A DNA stretch of 64,000 nucleotides from Paracoccus denitrificans (GTDB taxonomy: Bacteria; Pseudomonadota; Alphaproteobacteria; Rhodobacterales; Rhodobacteraceae): the NCBI GenBank assembly GCA_005768755.1, contig VAFL01000006.1, positions 186,001-250,000 on the forward strand, read 5' to 3'. The translations under genes and the position numbers were made by a program. Of the stretch, positions 59,701 to 64,000 are shown one piece after another. The notes beneath the pieces are model-generated. The model made no database searches and was not told the DNA's origin. It saw only the letters and a program-made list of their open reading frames with translations. The first letter of the stretch is position 1. Each line of letters begins with the position of its first letter.

Positions 59701-62700
59701 CAAGGTCCCGGACCGTCAGCTTGCCGGTCGCATCTGTCCCGGCCTGGCCGATCGCGCCCTGCGCCGTGGCGGTAAGCTGGTCGTTGGTGACATTTGCACG
59801 CTCGATATTGATCGCCCCGTCGCTGCTTTGTTCGGCAGCGATGTCGATTGTAGTCGTGCCTGTCAGCGCCGCGTCGGCCTGCGCCTGTCCCAGGCGAATA
59901 TTCTCGCCGCTGCCGTCGATCTCGACGCGCCGGGTGCCGGCATCATCCGTGTCCAGACGCGCGGTCGCGTCAAGTGATCCCGACCAGCCTTGCCCCAGTG
60001 CGGCGAGGCTGGCGATCTGCGCCGCCGCCTGGCCACTGGCGCGACCTTCCACCAGCTCGCCCGAGGCCTGTGCAGAAAGCTGCGCGTTCGCGACATCAAG
60101 CGAGCGCATGTAAAGCGACCCGTCAGGCGTTTGTTCGGCCAGCATGGTGATGTCGGTTTGCCCGCCAAGCGCGCCATCAACGTTTTCCTGTCCCAGCGCC
60201 AGATCCTGCCCGATGCCGTCGACACGCAATTGCCGCACGCCGTCACTGCCTTGGGTCAGAACGGCATCCGCGTTGAATTGACCCTTCCATCCGGCACCCA
60301 TCGGCGACAGCGACGGGACTTCCAGCCGTGCATTGGCGCTTGTCCCGGCGCCACCGAACGAGCCCGTCGCAGTCAGGGCCAGCTGGTTGTTCGTGATGCG
60401 CGCATCACTCAGCGATATGACATCTCCGGTCTGATCGGCGGTTAAGGTGATCTCTGTCTCGCCACGAAGCAGCCCGTCGATATTGTCCTGACCGACTGAC
60501 AGCCCGTCGCCGGTGCCGGTGATCTGGATATTGCGACTGGCGGCGGTTCCGGTGAATTGGGCCCGCGCATTCAGAACGCCTGCAAACTGCTCGCCCAGTG
60601 CGCTGAGGTCGCTGAAATCAAGGTCGAAATCTGCATCGACCTCTCCCCCGGTCATGGTTCCGGTTCCGTCCAGCGTAAGCTGTGGGTTCTGCAATTCCAG
60701 CGAGGTCAGGCTGAACCCGTCCGCGCCTTCCTGCAGCTCGGCATTCAGTTGCGTTTCACCCGCAAAGGCACCGTCAAGCGCCGTCACGCCGGTCTGCAAC
60801 CCCGAGGCTGCGCCAGTCACGATCAGCTGACGTGCCCCCGGAGCACCGACCAGCCGTGCATTGGCATTCAGCGCGCCGTCAAGGCTGGGATCGATATCGG
60901 CCAGCGTCGGCACGTTGAAATCGGCGGTCAGGTCAAGATTGTCGGTGTTGGCCGTGCCGCTGGCCGTCAGGCTGATCCGCTGCGCATTGATGGCAAGCTC
61001 GTGCAGTTCAGTGCCGTCTTCGGTCCGCCCGGCCGAAAGCGTAATCGTGGAGTTGCCCTGCAGAAGATGGTCAAGCTGTGGGTTGTCAACCTTCAGATCC
61101 GTGCCGGTCACCGTTCCGTCGACATCGAAGGCGCCGGTCAGGACCTGAAAATATCCGGCGAGATCGGCGCGCGCCTGACCGGAAATATTGCGCCCAGCCA
61201 GTTCGGACAGGTTGGCCAGATTGGAATGGCTGGCAGAAAGCTCGTCCGAAGACAGGACAATACCGCTTGTCAATCCGTCGACGGTCAAACGACCGCCAAG
61301 TGCGTAATCCTTACCGCTGATCTCCATCTCGGTCAGTTCCAGAACCTGGCCGGCGGTAAAGTCAAACCCGGTCTTCCCGCTGATCGTGTCGCCGACGACG
61401 CGCTGGATCTTTTCATCGGCCAAGTCCAGGCCAGAGGCGTCGAAGCTGAATGTGCCGTTAAGTTGGCTGAACGTCTCGCCTTCGGCCAGCACGACTTGTC
61501 CCTGACCATCCAGGTCCAGCCGCTGCAGCTTGACGGCCTGTCGGTCGATTTCGGTCAGCCAGCCCTTCAGTGACCAGTCAGATCCCTGCGCCGCGTCGAA
61601 GCCGATTGCCAGGTTGCCTGATTGCACCGTCACGGGCGGGCTGACAAAGGGAATGGTCACCGGCAAGGTGGTTGCGCCCGCCTGTTCACCGAAATCGACG
61701 GTCAGGTCCAGCATTTGCGGCGCGTTCTGGTCATTCGTCGCCAGTCTGCCGTTGATTTTCAGCGCGTCCGTATCAAGGCTTAATGCCTCAAGCTCAAGCC
61801 GGCCGGTCTCGGCCCGCCAGCCCTGTGCGACAAGCTGCGTGTCATTGCCGAAGAATGCCCGGTTATCGGGTGGCAGAAGCGTGGCCAGGTCGCCGCCAAT
61901 CTGTACGTCGAAACGGTTACCTGCGGTGCCGTCGCTGCCTTCAGCGCTGGCGAATTCGATCTGGCCGGTGATCCGCGGCTGGCCGTCGGTGGCAATGGAG
62001 ATGTCGGCCGCATAGTCGCTGAGCGGGCCTTCGCCATGGATCTCTGCCGTAACGGCGGGTTGGCCTTCGATGCGGGCGATGCGACCGAAAATGCCTTCCG
62101 GGTCTTCATCCAGCGACAGGTCGATATTCAGCACCCGGCTGTTATTGTCGAAGCTGCCGTTGAAGGTGAAATCGCCCTTCTTCCCGTCGGTGCGGTTGAT
62201 GACGACATCGGCCTTGCCTTCGCCGCCTTCCAGCGACATCGACCCGCTGACCGTGACCGTCGCCTCCTCGCCCAGAAGCTCCTCGCCCAGGACGACGCTG
62301 CCGGCCTCGATCTTCTCGATGTTGATGCCCACGGGCAATTCGGGAAGGTTGAAGCTGCGCGCCTCGGTGCTGCGGGTCGCTTCTTCTTCCTCGGTATGAG
62401 GTCCGCGCGGGATTTCGATGCGCGCGGCGCTCAACTCGCCGATCTCGACCCGACCGCGCAGCAGTGCAGAACGCGTCCACTGTATCGCGCCGTCTTCCAG
62501 CCTCAGCCAGACACCATCGGCATCGGCAATGGTAATACTGGTGAATGTTGCACGCGACGACAGGGCGCCGTCGAAGCCCGTGATGTCGACGCTGCGGCCA
62601 GCACTGGACAGGCGGCTTTGCAGCAGGCGGGTCAGAAAGCCCTCATCATCGGTGGATTCGGCGGCGATCTCGGCCAGGCTGTCGTCGGGCTCGGGTGCGT

Positions 62701-62767
62701 CCTGCGCAGGGGCGCTGACCGGAAGAAGCAGGCACATGGCCAGCAATACAAGAATACGGCGTAGCAT
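56750..62767 (-). CDS. tamB: TamB, outer-membrane assembly/lipid transport protein with about ten 100-residue repeats
   Basis: TamB is an inner-membrane-anchored periplasmic bridge that works with TamA in outer-membrane protein assembly and, as AsmA-like proteins, in phospholipid transport. The 2005-residue protein has an N-terminal signal anchor (1-21) and a C-terminal DUF490 domain (about 1600-2005, with GHLSLIRGRVDLLGKRFDLSEGLVEL and EEVLSYLLFGQ). It ends in a beta-strand-like tail. Residues about 557-1555 are a tandem array of about ten units, each beginning near LxLGQxxxDxALxGET. E. coli TamB is 1259 residues. Its start shares one base with the tamA stop. Confidence 0.93.
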   Translation of the reverse strand: MLRRILVLLAMCLLLPVSAPAQDAPEPDDSLAEIAAESTDDEGFLTRLLQSRLSSAGRSVDITGFDGALSSRATFTSITIADADGVWLRLEDGAIQWTRSALLRGRVEIGELSAARIEIPRGPHTEEEEATRSTEARSFNLPELPVGINIEKIEAGSVVLGEELLGEEATVTVSGSMSLEGGEGKADVVINRTDGKKGDFTFNGSFDNNSRVLNIDLSLDEDPEGIFGRIARIEGQPAVTAEIHGEGPLSDYAADISIATDGQPRITGQIEFASAEGSDGTAGNRFDVQIGGDLATLLPPDNRAFFGNDTQLVAQGWRAETGRLELEALSLDTDALKINGRLATNDQNAPQMLDLTVDFGEQAGATTLPVTIPFVSPPVTVQSGNLAIGFDAAQGSDWSLKGWLTEIDRQAVKLQRLDLDGQGQVVLAEGETFSQLNGTFSFDASGLDLADEKIQRVVGDTISGKTGFDFTAGQVLELTEMEISGKDYALGGRLTVDGLTSGIVLSSDELSASHSNLANLSELAGRNISGQARADLAGYFQVLTGAFDVDGTVTGTDLKVDNPQLDHLLQGNSTITLSAGRTEDGTELHELAINAQRISLTASGTANTDNLDLTADFNVPTLADIDPSLDGALNANARLVGAPGARQLIVTGAASGLQTGVTALDGAFAGETQLNAELQEGADGFSLTSLELQNPQLTLDGTGTMTGGEVDADFDLDFSDLSALGEQFAGVLNARAQFTGTAASRNIQITGTGDGLSVGQDNIDGLLRGETEITLTADQTGDVISLSDARITNNQLALTATGSFGGAGTSANARLEVPSLSPMGAGWKGQFNADAVLTQGSDGVRQLRVDGIGQDLALGQENVDGALGGQTDITMLAEQTPDGSLYMRSLDVANAQLSAQASGELVEGRASGQAAAQIASLAALGQGWSGSLDATARLDTDDAGTRRVEIDGSGENIRLGQAQADAALTGTTTIDIAAEQSSDGAINIERANVTNDQLTATAQGAIGQAGTDATGKLTVRDLASLGLGLQGALDVDAAFTDTADGARRLTVTGTGEDLSLGQRGNAGKLTGTTDIDILALERDGTYTIERADLSNNQTRFSAEGTVGPAGTDARADLDITDLSALGLGMAGGVQAVATLQDSADGAQAFTLNGTATDLALRQAGADRALQGETRFTVAGDFDQGVVTLESAQIDNPQLQADASGVYGPDQTDISARLNASDLAFLGAGFGGALDASAAINDTPDGRIFDVKGTAQDLRVGNAQADGALAGETRLAVRAIQNGSRYEIQQLAAENPQIDVTGQGVLGGGQTRFEGNASAGDLSFLGPRFGGAIDANVVLENRGAAVAFDVNGTGSDLTLGLTQVDAALAGETTFTATGSQQGDLILLDEARASNDRLNATATGVYGTGQTDLRAELSVPGIGFAGDGYSGNVSATAHVLDVAEGRRITADVVGNGLGIGVERVDPLLRGQTTADVVLLQRDGQIIVERLNARNPQLQLIADGHPAQGLNVDARLSDLAPLLPGISGPAQAVGTIQQGDSGTRLDIAITAPGGTRAQVSGQIAGEATDLRLAGVGDAAIANPFLRTRSIEGPVTFDLAMQGTPGLDALSGTVSMANGRLAEPKIGLTVEDLRLDARLEQGLINLDIAGGLSAGGSVDVDGAVDLRSGSPVLDLTARLNQATLRDPSLYELTADGTVSISGVAADGPLVSGTINVIEAEFRIPSTGLGGAQAIPDIVHVNDSWRIAATRAKAGLEPYGSLAAQAADLSGPAATPPANPARFNLTINAPNQIFIRGRGVDAELGGALQITGDARNPIPVGHLSLIRGRVDLLGKRFDLSEGLVELQGSLIPVIRLVATHSEDDITIRIIIDGEVRDPDITFESNPSLPEEEVLSYLLFGQGLDQISPLQAAQLANALAVLAGQGGIGVVGNIREATGLDDLDLTVDDDGGVAVRAGKYLTRNVYTDVELGDDGKTQVNLNLDVTDDLTARGSVDNEGDSVLGVYYERDY
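58103..61099 (-). repeat. Tandem array of about ten 300 bp coding repeats inside tamB
   Basis: Unit starts at TamB residues about 557, 656, 755, 856, 957, 1058, 1158, 1257, 1356 and 1455. Spacing is 99-101 residues. Each unit opens with a version of LxLGQxxxDGALxGET, then a beta-rich block with ANNQLxAxAxG, then DLxxLGxGxxGxLDAxAxL and DGxRxxxVxGTG. Divergence is high at the DNA level, so it is an old array. Confidence 0.8.
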
Positions 62768-64000
62768 CAGAAGGCCTGTCCCAGGCCCAGATAAAGCTGG
62801 ACCTTGCTTTCATCATCATCGCGCGGCTCGACCGGGGTCGCGACGTCGAAGCGGATAGGGCCGATCGGTGTGTCATAGCGCACGCCGATGCCTGCCCCGG
62901 ATTGCGATTTGTTCTCGCCCTGCCAGCCGCCATCCTTCCAGATCTGACCACCATCCACGAAGACGACAGCGCCGATCTTCTCGCGCACCTGGTATCGGGC
63001 TTCTAGGCTGACATTCACGATGCTCTGGCCGCCGACATAAGCCTCGTCGCCAGTATCCTGCAGCGGAATGTCGAAGCCCAGCGATTCATAGGGCTGACCG
63101 CGCACACTGCCACCCCCGCCCGAGAAGAACAGGTAATCCGGCGGGGTTTCGATAATGTCCGGCCCCAGAACGGTGCCGGCGCGGGCGCGGGCGGCGAAGG
63201 TCAGCCGGGCTTCGGCCAGAACGCTGCGAAAGATGCGACCTTCGCCGGTGACGCGAACGCCTGACCCGGTTTCGTTGAACCCCAGAAATGGCGTCAATTC
63301 GCCCTTCAGCCAGAAACCGCGCTTGGCGTTCTTCATGTCGTCGCGGCGGTCCCAGGTGATGCTGCCCGGCAAAGAGATGGTTTCGTAATCATAGAAACCG
63401 GACCCGTAATCGATCTTCGATTTGGTGAACAAAAGCGCGATATCGGCTGTCAGCCGCTCGCTGCGGATATAATTGAACCCGATCCCCAGTTCGGCCGACT
63501 TTTCGTGGTATTCCGGCTCGTTCTCGTCCTCCAGCCGGATGTCGATATAGCCGGTCGTGTCGGGGTTCAACGTCGCGGGCCGGTCCAGCCGGATACCGAA
63601 CGCGTAATCGAGTTCGTCGCCGTCGGCGCTGATGTCATTGACCTCGATATCGGTGCGGAACCGTTCGCCACCGCCCAGAAGATTGCGATGCAGCCAATAG
63701 GCCGAGACCATGGCCCCGTCCTCGGTCGAAATCTCAAACGCGGCACCGATCCTGCGCGGCTTCTGCTCGATCACGGTCAGGCCGACATCAAGCGAGTTGT
63801 CGGGATTCAGTGTCTCGGCCTCGACCAGCGTAATGGCCGAGAAAATACCGCTGCGACGCAGGCGCTTGCGCACCGTCTCCAGCTTCTCCGGGTCGAACGC
63901 CTCGCCTTCGGGAAACCCTGCAATCTTCAGCAGGCGGCGTGTCGACAAGCGCTCATTGCCAGTGGCGTGCAGCCGTCCGAAAGTCACGGCAGGGCCGGGG
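62767..64000 (-). CDS. tamA: TamA, BamA-family outer-membrane protein (5' truncated by window edge)
   Basis: The outer-membrane half of the Tam complex. The 411 visible residues run off the right edge in frame. They start within a POTRA domain (TFGRLHATGNERLSTRRLLKIAGFPEGEAF). A beta-barrel of the BamA/Omp85 type follows, with LFFSGGGGSVRGQPYESLG (the VRGxxxxxLG motif of loop 6) and IGPIRFDVATPVEPRDDD plus a C-terminal LYLGLGQAF strand ending in Phe. Its stop TGA shares one base with the tamB ATG (position 62767). Confidence 0.93.
   Translation of the reverse strand, partial: PGPAVTFGRLHATGNERLSTRRLLKIAGFPEGEAFDPEKLETVRKRLRRSGIFSAITLVEAETLNPDNSLDVGLTVIEQKPRRIGAAFEISTEDGAMVSAYWLHRNLLGGGERFRTDIEVNDISADGDELDYAFGIRLDRPATLNPDTTGYIDIRLEDENEPEYHEKSAELGIGFNYIRSERLTADIALLFTKSKIDYGSGFYDYETISLPGSITWDRRDDMKNAKRGFWLKGELTPFLGFNETGSGVRVTGEGRIFRSVLAEARLTFAARARAGTVLGPDIIETPPDYLFFSGGGGSVRGQPYESLGFDIPLQDTGDEAYVGGQSIVNVSLEARYQVREKIGAVVFVDGGQIWKDGGWQGENKSQSGAGIGVRYDTPIGPIRFDVATPVEPRDDDESKVQLYLGLGQAF

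Overview
The window looks like chromosomal DNA of a flagellated alphaproteobacterium of the Rhodobacteraceae (Rhodobacterales). This rests on several gene neighbourhoods: senC divergent from regB, a NepR/EcfG/PhyR general stress response locus, AddAB instead of RecBCD, a TsaE-phosphotransferase fusion beside a MurU-like gene, and an aroE-coaE-dnaQ // hemJ-rho-mnmE-mnmG-rsmG-parA-parB block. The genus cannot be fixed from sequence alone. There are no insertion sequences, prophage, CRISPR arrays, tRNA or rRNA genes that I can see. Nearly everything is densely packed core-genome coding sequence with many 4-20 bp overlaps.

Layout. 1-3.7 kb: redox signalling (senC fragment, regB), then a membrane-anchored PAS protein with a perfect CtrA box in front, and a tiny membrane protein. 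3.8-7.5 kb: hslV-GNAT-hslU, a KpsS/LipB-like protein and trxA. 7.5-17 kb: a minus-strand run of aldo/keto reductase, tsaE-amgK fusion, murU, addB and addA, combining tRNA modification, cell-wall recycling and recombination repair. 17-20.5 kb: general stress response, with nepR-ecfG-sensor kinase facing phyR and an EcfG-type promoter between them. 20.5-24.7 kb: THUMP methyltransferase, BrkB-like membrane protein, dnaQ, coaE, aroE.

24.7-32.3 kb is the centrepiece. An AT-rich intergenic stretch with DnaA-box-like sequences separates genes reading left (aroE, coaE, dnaQ) from genes reading right (hemJ, rho, mnmE, mnmG, rsmG, parA, parB). I read it as the chromosomal replication origin. Two parS centromere sites follow, one containing the GTG start codon of mnmG and one inside the first codons of rsmG, next to parAB.

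32.3-40.2 kb: housekeeping genes (ybaN-like, hemW, ridA, rdgB, rph // hrcA, grpE, a ClpP-like protease, mtgA, a DUF1269 protein with a possible EcfG promoter, and an unusual SDR). 40.3-46.2 kb: flagellar operon motB-flgE-flgK-flgL-flgI. 46.2-54.2 kb: a GMC oxidoreductase, a Pqi-type lipid transport operon with PqiA split in two, a CysQ-like phosphatase and PmbA/TldE. 54.3-64 kb: a DUF2125 exported protein, a DUF2853 protein, and a TamB-TamA pair in which TamB carries about ten tandem repeats of almost exactly 100 residues. TamA runs off the right edge.

Nothing here is clearly a wholly new system. The items most worth a second look are the oriC/parS arrangement, the 100-residue periodicity of TamB, the TsaE-AmgK fusion next to MurU, the CtrA-boxed PAS protein beside regB, and several unusual start codons.
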